Source: Antedon mediterranea (taxonomy: Eukaryota; Echinodermata; Crinoidea; Comatulida; Antedonidae). From it: DNA of 64,000 nt. The notes under the pieces are model-generated. The model was not told the origin of the DNA and did no database searches. It saw only the letters and a program-made list of their open reading frames with translations. Made by a program: the position numbers and the translations under genes. The stretch spans positions 8,494,001 to 8,558,000 of the forward strand of contig NC_092672.1 of assembly GCF_964355755.1 (NCBI RefSeq). Reading direction: 5' to 3'. Positions 35,001 through 46,185 of this stretch are shown here, piece by piece (the stretch's first letter is position 1; each line of letters starts with the position of its first letter).

Positions 35001-38000
35001 TCATTTAAGGAAAAATGAAATATTCTACTTTTGAATATCATGTGACCCTCAATCCACCAATCAAATGACAAGGATCTACTTTGGTGTTATATAAAATCAA
35101 CTATGCCATTATACAGCATGATATTGCACTTACTATTAGGATCTGTGCTCCATTTTTTTCTTGGCACAATTCCATAATCTTTGGTCGGAGTCTCATCCAA
35201 AGAAACGCTAAACCTTGCAGCAGTTTGTCGATGTTTATCAGTAAATCCCATATACTTTGGTGACACATCAACCTTGGGGTTAAAAGTATGCATTTTTGAG
35301 CTAATTTTAGTTGATGTGCCCCTAGTTGGTGTACTCCCCCTAGGTGAGTTAGATGCTGACTGAGTCTTTCTTGCGGATCCTCGATTTGCCTTCGGAGAAG
35401 AGGAATTTGGTCGACTTGGGGAGCTTTTATGATAACTGGATCTTCTTGGTGGAGAATATGGTGATGTCAGATTATTAGAAAGTGAGCTTCTTGGAGATTT
35501 TTTCTTCACTTTAAAGTTGCTACTTTGTGGGGAGAATTGATTTAGTGGATCGTGATCAAATAACCGTCTGGATGTTTTTGAAGTCTCGGATGTTCGTGGA
35601 CTTCTCTTATTACCACTGGACGTTAAGCTACTTGATAAACGAGGTGGAGAGTTTTCGGACAACTTTGGTTTCCTCTGAGAGTGTGATTCATGTGACAAGA
35701 CACCTTCACGTATTGGTGGTGACTGTTTGGAGTTGTAACGATACTTGTTTTGTCCGGTTTCAACATTCAAATCAAGTTTTTCTTCTGGTAAACTAAAGAC
35801 AGGCGAAGTACTAACAGACACATTTTCTTTAACTTCGTTGCTTTGTACAAATGATGAAGTCGATAAATCTTGATGTGAAGACCTTTGAACTTCAGGAAGA
35901 TTTTCAATATTTTTGCTTAGATCAGACAACATTGATTGTGATTTTTCTAATTCTTCGTGGTGTTTCCATCGATTGAACTGTGCAGCTGCTTTCATCATTG
36001 GTGAAATAGGTCTTTCGTCAAGATCAGAATCAAAGGGGGGTGGGTGTAGAGTGCTCCGCATTGATGCAAAGAGTCCACTGCGGTTTAAGGATACATCCAA
36101 GTCTGAATCAGCTAGTTGATAAACACCACTAAAAATCAAACCAAATTTTTAAAAAGAAATGCCTAAATTATAAGATAATTTAAATGATTAAAAATATATA
36201 ATATGTATATAAAACGTTTTTTCATATCTTGTATAACAATTAATTATATCTAGTCTATTTAAAAAGGGTAAATATTGTACTGTAAAATATCTATCTATGA
36301 CAGGTAGACAAACTATGGAAGGCAAAATCTGCCAAATATATAAAAGATAAACTATAGAAAGGAACCTATGGCAAAATAAAATGCTTGGTCATTAGATTTT
36401 GAATTACTTTTATTTCACTATGTTCAACTATGGCTTCAGATATCGACAATAAATACCTTTCACTTTCGGACTCCATCTTATCTGATTCTTTTTCTGTATC
36501 TGATGATTGTTTGATTTCTCCATTGAAGAGGTTAAAGTCTGCACCAGATGTCAAAAACTTTCGCTGTTCCATAGACGGTACAAAGACCTTTGCTTGAGGT
36601 TGCTGTACACTTGGGTGTGGGTATGATGAAGGCACTGGCCGGTCAAGTTGCATCCTGTCAAAGATACTATGAAGATTAAACTTTCAATTGGTTTGATTTA
36701 TTTCTTTATAATCTCATATAATATATAATATAATTTAATATCTAATCCCCTACACTTTCTTAATAGTGTACCAGGTTTTTTATCATGCACACATATGTTC
36801 ACATGACCAACAGCTTTAGATCCTATCCAAAGTACAAGACAATAACAGTATTAAAGTATCTTGCCTATAGATACAAGCAATATGGCAGAGACAGGTCTTG
36901 AAGCAATGCCTCTCACACCATTAACTATACAAACCACTAACTGCTCTGCTTTATTCAAAGAGTGCGCTCAATCCACTAGAAGATCAGAATTATGCTCAGT
37001 TCTGAGTTTAATATCTTAGTGATGGCAGATGGCAGATCCAGTGTATTGCAAAAGTTGTACTTTAACCCCCACAAGCCTCCCGAAATAAAGATATATACAG
37101 TAGTCTAAAGCTGTCTACACTAACTTTATGTGACAAAAAAATATGATGTGCCTGTCACACCAAAATCAGTCCGGGCCAAAATCGGTCTGGCGGACCAGTT
37201 TTGGCTGCCAAAATTAGTCCGGGGGACGATTTATGGCTGCCAAAACCTGTCCGACCGGACCAATTTTGGCCGGCAAAACTCTGTCCGGCCTGGATAAAAT
37301 CGGTCCGGGCAGTAGGACTATTTTTGGTCGCCAAATATGGTCCGGTCTTACAAATATATGGTGCGCAAAATGAGTCATAATGTATATATCATTAAAAAAA
37401 AAGGCCATGATTAGTCATTATATTGAAAACTACAGGGTTTTATTTGTTATTTTAATATTATAAATTAAGTCTGGTTTTTTTTATTGTCATTACTAATAGT
37501 AACTAAAAAATAATTATTACTAATTGTTTGCTTTTTGTATACAATATGTATCTCTGCCGGTTTTTAATCCATTATTGTTCTTTTTTAACATCTTCGTTTC
37601 CCCATGATGTTAAAAACAATTTAATTTATTACCGTAATTATTTATGGTTAATCAATCAATATATCAATTCAATACAATTATTATAAAACAATTATCCAAT
37701 ATTTATTAGGCTGAGGAAGGAAAAAGGGCTCAATCATAAATAAAATCTAGCTGGCAATATCAGCGTCTCATACCCGTTCATGTGAGTGTATGGCAGGTGG
37801 AAATATGAGTGAACACCTAAGTCATGTTTTTAGATAAAATACATTTATTTATAGTATTTATCCGACAAGATAAACTTACTAATATATATCATGGGATACT
37901 TATCTAGCCATAAACAATTTAAAACAGCATCATATGCCTAGTAATTCAATTAAAATCGACAGAAGAAAAGCCCGGACCGCTTTTGGCCACAACTTTAGAG

Positions 38001-41000
38001 CCAAAACTGGTCCGGCCGGATTGATTTTGGCCCCGGACCATATTTATCGTGACATGCCAATATATGGACCTGCGATGACATCATACACTACTATTTGGGC
38101 ACATCAAACTCTTTTATCAATTTAGTTTGATTTATACTATCAGTGTAGACAGAGCTTTATAGCCTCATCCGCAAACCCACCATTCCTGTCATTATATACT
38201 CTACACAATCAAATTCAATATAAAGTTATCTTACGGTTTAATATCGTATTCAGCAAGAACACTTGAATGATTACTTTCAATACTGCCCTCAACTGTCTTT
38301 TGTTTCCGCTTGTCAACATCGTTTAGGGAGCTAAAACAGCAAAATATAACAACAATATAAAAAATGTAATAACAAACCTTGGTTTTAATGGAATGCAATT
38401 ATTTCAGTATTTAATATCATGATCATGAAAAACCTGTCAATTAAAATAGATGAAATAAAATGAAACATACCTTTTTGGAGCAATGACTTCAGGTAATTCA
38501 TCCTCTGATTTGTTTAATGAATCCTATAAGAAAAGTGTAGCAAAACTATTACAGAAAATTGAGAGGTATATAGTGTTTCTTTAAGAATGACATGAGTAGA
38601 CTAATTAAATAATAAATATCCTATCAAATACTCTTCATAATTAGTACTAATAATAATAATATATATATAATAATCATAATAACTACTACTACTACTACGT
38701 GTACTTACTTCAGAAACAATACTTACCACAGGCCTTTGGCTCTCGTCAGCAATCATAGATTTAATTCCCTGTAACTGAATAAAACAAAAAAAATATTAAT
38801 TTACTAAAGCCGACTAAAGTGAAAATGTGTGGATTCACGTCATCCATAATTTCACTGTAATTTTTTAAACATACACCTTGAATAAAATGGACTGATCTGA
38901 TAGTAAGATGTCTGTCGGTGCGTATAAAAATGTATTTTTGTTTTCTTAAATTGGCTATTTTCAAAATAGCTTAAGTACATCCTATAGGATATATTATATT
39001 CATTGTTAAAGAGGGAGGTAGATCAAGAGTCGCATACGAGTCACTGTTCACATGGTGGCTCATGAACAGATCATCATAATCGAGTCAATGTTCACATGGC
39101 TGGCTCATGAGCAGATCATCATAATCGAGTCAATGTTCACATGGCTGGCTCATGAGCAGATCATCATAATCGAGTCAATGTTCACATGGCTGGCTCATGA
39201 GCAGATCATCATAATCGAGTCAATGTTCACATGGCTGGCTCATGAGCAGAACATCATGATCAACCTCAAGAACCTACTATGATACTTACCTCATAAGCTT
39301 CATGTAAGTAGTGTTTAAGCTCATCTATTGTCTGTTTACAATCTCTCAGTTCAGAATCCTTGTCAGCACACAATACATTCAAACTCTCTGCTTGTTTCTC
39401 CAAGATGGTAATGGTACTCATGGCAACACCATACTTTTTTGGCCAGTCCATCTTTATTAAAATATTTGAAAATATGAACATAAAAATAATATGGCATACC
39501 TTTTATACTCAATGGTATTGTTTAATAATGATGACCTATACAGAACATTAATGGTATCAACATTTAAATTTGGGTCACCTCTAATCAAGGGACACCTTAA
39601 GGTGACACTTCCTTGTGAAACAAGGGGCTTAAAGGTTACACGACATTAGGCGTTTTATAAATAACACTATGGGTAAACCATATATTCAGTGGACATCATT
39701 ATTCAGGATACCATTATTAATGGGATACTTTGTTGGCTCCTGGAGGTGTACCTCTAATGTTATGAAATACTTACTAATCGTGTATCAAGCTGTTTCACAG
39801 TAGCCTCCAAGTCTTCAATGCGACTGAAATATAAAATATGGTGAAATACATAAAATTTGAATTATTTGTTATTGTATTTGTTATTATATGAATGAAGTTT
39901 GTTTTACGGTCTTTAACACATCTTGTGATTGGTTGTTTGTCTGTAAACTATTGTATTGTCTTGATGCAGATAGCACAGAAAGTGATAGTCCTTGATTACC
40001 AAGTCATCTAAACATTCCCTTAATACTAATAACATTTGGCACAACTATTAAACATTCATAAAGTATTTATTTTAAAGGATTTTCTTTAGATATAAGCAGG
40101 GAGTTGTAATAACAACTCCCTGATATAAGAATGTGTCTTACTTGCTAGATAGCTTCAATGCTGCCTCCAATTGGTAACATTTTTGCTGATATCTTTCGTT
40201 AGACTCCTGCATGGCACTCAGTGGTGGTTGACCACCATTTTGGGATAAACTGTTGTGAAGCTGTTGTTTTAATTCAAAAATTTCATTTTCATAGAAATAT
40301 TTCAGATCAGCAATGTGTCTAGAGTGTTTCTCCTTCAAATCCAGTCTGTAAAATTAGAATTTTTACATCTTAATATTCGTCATGAAAGGTTTTTAAAACT
40401 TTAAAAATGAAATACTCCTTTAGGACACTCTTATTAAGAAGAGGCAGTATGTTTCAACATTACATCCAACCACTATTTAGAAAGCACCACTATTCAGGGG
40501 ACATTTTGTTGCATCTCAAGGTATCTCCTTAATAGGATTTGACTGTATTTCAAAAGGTAATAATAAAATGAAGTTAGGTAAGGTAGTGGATGTTTTGCTA
40601 AATATACAAAAGGCAAACCTAGTCAGTACATTGCTGCATTTATATTCTGACTAACCTTTCAGAAACTTGGCTATCTGGAGAAAACATCGATGGCATTGAT
40701 TGGTCTCTGGCAGTGTCGTCCAGAAAAGCTGTGTAATCCTGAAGAAAAATTATTATCAGAGAGGTTCTTTTGCAAAGGAAAATATGTTATAAACAAAAAA
40801 GTCTGTCCTTGAACTAAGAACTCTATGATGTTAATAAACATATTTATCCCAGAGTTCTGCTTTACTTACAGTACAGTTGGTTTGATAATTACTGTACCAA
40901 AAGGAAATTTGCTGTCTGCTACAGGGTTATAGTCTCAACACCAAACTTAAATATCACAACTGCTGTTATGTAGACTAACCTGTCTTGTGTGAGTTTTAGG

Positions 41001-42300
41001 TAGAGGGCGGTATGTATCATCGTATCTCCAGTAAGAAAAATTGGAGTATACCGTGCTGTTGTCATCATCTTCTTTAACTGAAAGAAAAAGAAAATGTGTT
41101 GTTTTGAGTAATAACTGAAAGTTATTGATGTGCATTTGAGGATGAAGAAAAAAAAACATTACAATTCATACCTGAAGATTGTTGCCTTTTCATCAACTGC
41201 TCATTCCCCTCTGTTGGACTTGTTTTAGTTATTCTTTGCATTTGGTCCGATATAGCATTATTTAATAATTTCTGCTGATGAGTCTGTTGCTCATGTAGAG
41301 ATATCCACTGCTTCTGAAGATCTTCTAAGTACTGATCATACTCCCTCTGAAGCTTTTGTTGCTGTTCTAAGAAGTTCTGCTGGACAGCAGCCAATGATTC
41401 TGTAGTTTCAGACATTTGATCAGATACTTTTGAAGATTCAGGTTTTGCTCTTTCGGATGAAGGCTCCAACTCTTCTTGAGGTTGCCTATCAGATCTTTCC
41501 TGTTTGTCATGAGATCTCGCAGGTTTGTCTGATGGTAGGATTAACTTGTTTATTTGCATAGAAAGAAATTGAAGTTGATTTTCTTGTTGCTTTTTCTGTA
41601 AATCGATTTGCTGTTGGTGCTGGTCTTGTAGTACATGGACAAGAAATTCAAATTGTTCATTATCTAGAGACCCATCAACATTCATATCATTGTCAAATTG
41701 TCTGGTTTCTGGTGAAGTAAATGGAGAGACAGAATCAAACTCTGATTTATCTTTATATTTGTCATCACCCTGATCTTTGTCACTTTCACTAGCAGCTTTG
41801 AAAAATGTTTCAGATTTTTTCAGAGAGGAATGCTCATGTTCATCGAATGACTTTGAGGACTCCATGGCGTCGTCATCAGGTTTGTCAAATGACTTTTCAG
41901 ACTCTTCGGCATCAATTGTCTCATCCGAAGACTCGCAAGCTTCATAATCAGAATCAGCGACTTGTCTGACAATGCCATCTTCCAAATCAGTTGATTCATT
42001 GAAAGATTGCTGATCTCGTAAACTTCTAATACCAGCCGGCATCACGTTGGAAGTTCCAGAGGGAGGAGTATACTGTAAGTCAGATTTTCTTTCATGTGGG
42101 AGAGGATGGTACCGTTTGAGAGATGATGATAGAGGTCCACTGTCCCAGGAACTTGTGTCACTACTGCCATCGGTTTGTTCGGCTATATCATCTTCTTTTA
42201 CATCCTCTTTGACGGCAGAATAATTTGGGGCAATTTCAACTGGTTCCGTCTCCCTCTTCCCAACCACATTTTCTGTATCATCTGGATTTCTTGTAGCCAT
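32048..42300 (-). CDS. MPHOSPH9: M-phase phosphoprotein 9 (MPHOSPH9) orthologue, 14 coding exons
   Basis: Minus-strand exons: 42300-41172, 41077-40980, 40738-40656, 40345-40142, 39823-39775, 39451-39290, 38774-38727, 38523-38471, 38330-38235, 36654-36457, 36128-35134, 34218-34151, 33716-33651 and 32137-32048. Junctions are GT-AG and the sum is 3339 bp with phase kept, giving 1112 residues (human about 1183). Conserved blocks seen: SYWRYDD (human TYWKLEE), KEKHSRHIADL starting the coiled coil at about 441, QRKFLTSGADFNLF at about 671, SPMMKA, SLDETPTKDYGIVP, and a C-terminus with KIESALSRLP and KELGSIRM. MPHOSPH9 is a centriolar protein that recruits the CP110-CEP97 cap and restrains ciliogenesis. 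The N-terminal 370 residues are acidic and Ser-rich with a Gln-rich coiled coil (about 225-360). Several introns are full of repeats. Start chosen as the first in-frame ATG after a likely 5' UTR acceptor. Confidence 0.93.
32260..32580. repeat. Retroposon 3' end-like segment
   Basis: Ends AAATAAAACGAATGAATGAA followed by more GAATGA units, the style of a LINE 3' end with a short tandem tail. It lies in the last MPHOSPH9 intron. No open reading frame survives. Family unassigned. Confidence 0.4.
33200..33265. repeat. Dispersed repeat M3, fragment
   Basis: CCTATTAAGGGGACACTTGA followed by GGTACAGTATCTCCTTAAT matches the family seen at 40410-40560. It is in the last MPHOSPH9 intron. Confidence 0.55.
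33818..33990 (+). repeat. tRNA-derived SINE with conserved core
   Basis: Head: ATGGCGTAATGGTAAAGGAC (A-box like) and GGCATGGGTCCGAAAT (B-box like). Body: ACCTCGTCCTTCAGATTGGA followed by TGTAAAG, close to the CCTCGTCCTTC-GG-ACGT core I associate with widespread metazoan SINEs. Lies in MPHOSPH9 intron 12. Too diverged from cloverleaf rules to be a working tRNA gene. Confidence 0.65.
34006..34100 (+). repeat. Second partial SINE head
   Basis: TTAACTAGCTTTTAACAAAT...GCTGTAATGGTAAGGAACATC repeats the start of the copy at 33818 (TTAACTAGCTTTAAAGTGAT...GGCGTAATGGTAAAGGACATC). It is a tandem, diverged copy that lacks the core. Confidence 0.6.
34363..34475. repeat. Tandem duplication with inverted GGTGACC words
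   Basis: AAGGTGACCATGTCTTTTTT...CTTTGGTCACCTTCCACACT occurs twice. Each unit is itself framed by GGTGACC and GGTCACC, an inverted pair. In MPHOSPH9 intron 11. Confidence 0.8.
36735..36960 (-). repeat. SINE-like element, minus orientation, copy 1
   Basis: On the minus strand it reads GAGAGGCATTGCTTCAAGAC ... GGTCATGTGAACATATGTGT ... AAAACCTGGTACACTATTAA ... GTGTAGGGGATTA. The tail GGTACACTAT..GTGCACG..GGTCCCGTG type is shared with 59715-59800. Lies in MPHOSPH9 intron 9. Confidence 0.55.
37108..38158. mobile_element. MITE M1, copy e, split by another element
   Basis: Left half 37108-37152 (GCTGTCTACACTAACTTTAT ... ATGATGTGCC) and right half 38055-38158 (TGCCAATATATGGACCTGCG ... AGTGTAGACAGAGCTTTAT) together make one full M1 copy when the inserted element 37153-38054 is taken out. 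Confidence 0.85.
37153..38054. mobile_element. 902 bp TIR element with GGTCCGG-rich ends
   Basis: The left end TGTCACACCAAAATCAGTCC and the right end (read on the minus strand) TGTCACGATAAATATGGTCC are inverted copies. Both continue into repeated GGTCCGG and GCCAAAACTGGTCCGG-like words. TGCC stands on both sides (37149-37152 and 38055-38058), a 4 bp target-site duplication. The AT-rich middle holds no transposase frame. It is inserted in MITE M1 copy e, inside MPHOSPH9 intron 9. Confidence 0.85.
39052..39255. repeat. 45 bp tandem repeat, 4-5 copies
   Basis: Unit CTGGCTCATGAGCAGATCAT followed by CATAATCGAGTCAATGTTCACATGG, nearly identical between copies. The length is a multiple of three, so it creates a false plus-strand 76-codon frame with a 15-residue repeat. 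It ends about 35 bp before the exon 39451-39290 of MPHOSPH9. Confidence 0.92.
39575..39760. repeat. Dispersed repeat M3, copy
   Basis: Contains AATCAAGGGACACCTTAAGG, TCAGTGGACATCATTATTCA, GGATACCATTATTAATGGGA and GTACCTCTAAT. These phrases are repeated inside the element itself (GGACA/GGGACA blocks with ATTATTCAGG) and recur at 40410-40560. In MPHOSPH9 intron 5. Confidence 0.6.
40097..40122. repeat. Short perfect palindrome
   Basis: CAGGGAGTTGT and ACAACTCCCTG separated by AATA. Just beside the splice donor of the MPHOSPH9 exon 40345-40142. Confidence 0.85.
40410..40560. repeat. Dispersed repeat M3, best copy
   Basis: Holds GGACACTCTTATTAAGAAGA, CAACATTACATCCAACCACT, ACTATTCAGGGGACATTTTG and TCTCCTTAATAGGATTTGAC. 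Fragments of the same phrases appear at 28610, 29236, 33200, 39575 and, amplified, at 1131-1355. In MPHOSPH9 intron 3. Confidence 0.65.
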
Positions 42301-42748
42301 TCCAATACAATATATTAACTGTTATTCTTAACAATGTACACAGGGAATGATATACAGCTGAAAAAGAAATTAAATAAAGTTATTGAAAGAATTTTTATTT
42401 TCTTTCACAAGATAAAAGACCTTATAAAAAGATCTAAAACTTTAAAAACTAAAGGGAAGGGTATATGGTATTTACAGAATCGTATAGGCCCTAACTAATA
42501 GTATACTAGGCCTAGCCTACAACTTATTTTTTTGTAAATTTAAAAAAAAAACAATCAATAAATAATCTACACTACTTAGAATAGTAATATTATTAAAATA
42601 TTAACTAGGGCCTAGGCTAGGCCTATGCCTTTATAATAATATTATAAATATAAGCTCATCTAGGCCTATATAGGCCTACACAGACTCTAAATTAATAAAT
42701 TAAATACATTTAAAACGCCTAGGCCTATGCTATATATTCCGTCCTTAC

Positions 42749-42880
42749 CTAGCGCATAGAATACCCTTTCAAGTTCCTAACTGTACCGGATTATTACTAG
42801 CCTAGGCCTATGAAGACGCAATATACTGCACAACCCCTGCTCTACAGCACCAGTCCAGTGTCAGTGAGCAGTCCAGTTTG
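42749..42880 (-). other. MPHOSPH9: Putative non-coding first exon of MPHOSPH9
   Basis: On the minus strand CTATGCGCTAG is followed by a strong donor GTAAGGA at 42748. The reading-frame exon is preceded by an acceptor (TTTCTTTTTCAG at about 42361). This suggests a spliced 5' UTR. The upstream edge is a guess, placed in the less AT-rich stretch around 42,830-42,900. Confidence 0.35.
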
Positions 42881-44498
42881 ACACGCTCCGCTGACAAACT
42901 CAACGAACTAGCTAGGCTAGCCTAGGCCTAGCAGCAATCATCATTCGACTGTTGCCTACCTTGATTGATTGTTTGGACAATAGGATGAGATCGATAATAT
43001 CATTGTGGTTTCTTTTTAAAATAAATTGATCATTGTTATTTCGTTTCTTTACGATCTTAATTTATTGACTTTTTTGAACACCGCCGCTTCTCTCAGCTCT
43101 CTATACTATTTTACAAGTATGCATGAGTAATTTTCGGACTACCAAAAGTGGATATCAGAGATGTTCGATTTTTCCGAAACATTTTTTTCAAGAACCTAAG
43201 GGGTAAACATTTTTTCCAGTTTTTAAAGATGTATTTAAGTTTTTTTTTCGATCCATTTTGTACTATGTGACATTAAAATGACCTTGAGATAAATCTCTAT
43301 GAAAAGACATATTATTCTTTAAAAAATGAATAAAAATCAAGAAGTGTGATAAAAGTTCAAAATGAGTATTAGGCCTACGAACGAGGGATCACCGCATGAT
43401 GGATGATGCATGTCGTAAACGATGTGTAAACAATCTTAAAAGCTGACCTTTTACAAATCGAATGTGTTTATTGCTGTCAGTACTAGGCTTACGTAACGTA
43501 GAGTGTAATGGTAAGGAATGAATGTTTATTGCGCGAGGCCACGTCGCAAAAACGTGTCACTTTTATTTGTTGAAAATCGCGCCAATAATGTTAGATGGAA
43601 GAACATTTTCTACAATAATAAAATGAAGAAAAACTTTGAAAAACTGTGAATGTTTAAACCTTGTTTTTACGCCCAGCGAGGACATAAATAGTCTCCACCG
43701 ACATGTTGCAAATTCTATAGGGTGAACCGACTATTATTAGGCCTAATGTTGTTATGTCCTACTATTTTTAAACGTACACTTATACCACCAATACTGTTAA
43801 ATATAAAAAAATAGTTAGGTAAGAGTAACTTCTCAGAATAGATCAGAATAACTTTCTTAATAGGTCAGTGTAAAATGCAATTTTCGAAATATTGTCTGAT
43901 GAAGAACTTCGTATTTATTTAGGGATATAATAATATCTCTAGAAACCAGGATGATGTTTATTGAACAACGTCCCTTCTTAATGAGTATATTATGCGACAA
44001 TCTATTTATAATTTTATGCAACTTATGTTGAATAGCTGTAATATTCTTGTTGCATCTGTTTGCAAATAATTACGCTCCATTAGTACTCCATGCCATAACT
44101 AAAAACATGTATTGTAGATGGAGAAGTCATTCTATATATTTATTCTAAATGATGCGATGATATGGATGAAATATTTCCGAAATAAAAGAAATTGAAATTG
44201 AGTAGTATTAGTTTGTAATTTGCCAATACAATAAGCATGCTTATAGTCCCCTAAGTTGTTTGAATAAAAGAAGTCTAAAAAAACAGCTGCGGCGACAATC
44301 CGAACATTTCCGAGGTCCAATTTGGTATGCTGTACAATACATACTCACACGCACAGTGACGACGACGACACAGTGCACACTCTGTGTGTGCCGTGGCCCG
44401 TCGTGTGACGTGTTTGTGTGGTGGATGCAGTAGGCCAAGGCCTAGCCTATACATTAGCATTTATAGTTATATTATTGAACGCCGACTGTGTAGACAGT
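42881..44498. promoter_or_regulatory. Head-to-head intergenic region between MPHOSPH9 and the CCCH gene
   Basis: The two genes point away from each other. Notable words are AAAATCGCGCCAATAA (E2F-like, about 43,575) and a GC-richer tract with TGACGACGACGAC, CGTCGTGTGACGTGTTTGTG (about 44,355-44,420) just upstream of the CCCH start, including TGACG half-sites. No TATA box is evident. Promoter assignment rests on position only. Confidence 0.4.
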
Positions 44499-45376
44499 AT
44501 GGCTCTTGTGGCTAATTATGGTACAGATTCTGAATCGGACGATGATGTAAACGAGCCATTTGAAAACAAAGGGTAGGCCCTATATGACCTAATTTAGTTA
44601 CCGTTCTAGGCCTAGCCTAGAGCCTACCTAGAATAGAGGCCTAGCCTAGGCCTAGCTCTCCAGGCGCCGTAATAAAAGAGTAGACTAGTAGTTAGCAGTA
44701 AGTAGGCCTACTACCTAGGCCCTAACTTGCTAGGCTTACTTTACTTATATAGCCAACTCTATATGACAGGCCTACTGTATTCTGAGGCACCTAAGACGTA
44801 TTAAATTTATTATTTTTTATTCTTTGCAGATTAAATAACAAGAATCTATTAACAGCGGGTGATGAATCTGATGATTCGGAACCAGAAATCACTCAAAATA
44901 AAATCGAAACTGAAAATAACCATCATTCAGAAAGACTTCCATTGCCAACTTTCATGAATGAAAATGAAACGCGCATTCTAAACTCTTCAGTTTTCAGTAA
45001 TCCTTTTAAGGACGCAGAACACGAGAAATTTTCAATCTTGGAAAAACACGTCAAAATGACCCACACCAACGTTGAAGATTTAAACAAAAAGAAAATATGT
45101 CACAGTTTTCGAAAAGGACGATGCAGATTTGGAAACAAATGCAAGTTTGAGCATGCAAGTAAGAGTGTACAGCCAATACCAGAGAATCAAAATACTGCTG
45201 TATTAAACAGTGAAATAAACTATGAATACGATTACCAAGATGATGAAGAAAGTGAGAGTGTAGAGAAGCGAAAAAGAAAAGCTGGACTAAGTAGAACATT
45301 GATACCTTCAAAAAAAGCTATGAAAGATTACAAGAAAACACAAGTGGAAGAACGCCCATGGACAATGAGTAGTTGA
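44499..45376 (+). CDS. CCCH-type zinc-finger protein, 2 exons, uncharacterised family
   Basis: Exon 1 is 44499-44572 and exon 2 is 44830-45376; joined in phase they give 206 residues. The start follows the pattern of short nuclear proteins: MALVANYGTDSESDDD, an acidic Ser-Asp head. Residues 115-133 are one CCCH finger, C-x7-C-x5-C-x3-H (CHSFRKGRC..C..H), a single-stranded RNA-binding fold in known families. Before it lies a conserved-looking helix, VFSNPFKDAEHEKFSILEKH (about 79-98). After it come an acidic patch, a basic stretch (EKRKRKAGLSRTLIPSKKAM) that could be a nuclear localisation signal, and the end ERPWTMSS. I recognise the pattern as a conserved eukaryotic family but cannot name it with certainty. 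Nuclear RNA binding is an inference. Confidence 0.88.
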
Positions 45377-45448
45377 ATAACTTGAATATTAAATTGTCGT
45401 GATGCATACTGGGAAGGAATTGGGAGAAAACTGAACCATGTGTATCAT

Positions 45449-45605
45449 GCACTCGTCAATTGTATCACCCACTATACGACCTTCGGGAGAGGTGGGTCAT
45501 TTGTGCGTCATACCTTATGAATACCTGCATCAAAAAAGTGACTTCTTTTAAGAACAATTATTGTACACTACATGTTTCAATTGACACACCATTGTTTATT
45601 GACCA
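45449..45605. mobile_element. Partial second copy of the 4231-4490 MITE
   Basis: Starts ACTCGTCAATTGTATCACCC, then ACTATACGACCTTCGGGAGAGGTG, TGCGTCATACC and GACACACCATTGTTTATTGA, matching the element at 4231 in order. The right TIR is lost. It lies in the CCCH gene 3' UTR. Confidence 0.7.
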
Positions 45606-45773
45606 TTTGTTTTTTTTGATGCAGGGGTAGCGCTGTTGCTCCCAATTAATTCCCATCATGCACTGCAAATACTATTGGGATAAACCTTATTGTACTGTGA
45701 TAAAAATGACATGATTTGGAAAATATTGCAAAATTATATAATATTACAGTATTAACTAATGTAATAATAATAC

Positions 45774-45779
45774 AATAAA
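45774..45779 (+). promoter_or_regulatory. Candidate poly(A) signal of the CCCH gene
   Basis: AATAAA about 400 bp downstream of the stop codon, in an AT-rich context; TTTTTG and TTTTA runs follow. Confidence 0.45.
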
Positions 45780-46000
45780 CAGCTTTGTCTACTTTTTGAA
45801 TTTTACTTTGTGTATTGATCTTTTTATCTATAAACAAAATGCTGATTTCAAACAAATATGTTTCATACTAAATATATAAGACTTGAAAAATTTATTCAAA
45901 CAATTGTTTTCATTCATATAATTTTGAAAATTACAAAAACTAACATTTTCCAAATTAACGATTACTTTACGTTGTATCAAACCTAGGCACATACTCTTTT

Positions 46001-46185
46001 ACGGGTCTTTCACATCTGGCTCGGCATGGTTGCAGTCTGACATTGGAAAATCAAATCACACGACCGCAAACATATCAATTGTCGCATAGCCGTGTGTAGC
46101 ATTGTGAAAATGAAACATTGCCAATCGATATGCCGCTGCTGGACGGGAACCGGGCCGGAACAGGTGTGAAATACCCTTTACTCAG
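46001..46185. mobile_element. MITE-like element with GGGTCTTTCACA ends
   Basis: Left GGGTCTTTCACATCTGGCTC and right GGCCGGAACAGGTGTGAAAT..ACCC are roughly inverted. The ends resemble those of the element at 53001-53627 (TACCCCTTTCACACC), suggesting a shared family. Diverged. Confidence 0.5.

Noticed and set aside
35181-36119. Plus-strand frames of 60-89 codons
   Set aside because: Antisense shadows of the large MPHOSPH9 exon 36128-35134.
39052-39282. 76-codon plus-strand frame with a 15-residue repeat
   Set aside because: Produced by the 45 bp tandem repeat inside an MPHOSPH9 intron, on the antisense strand.
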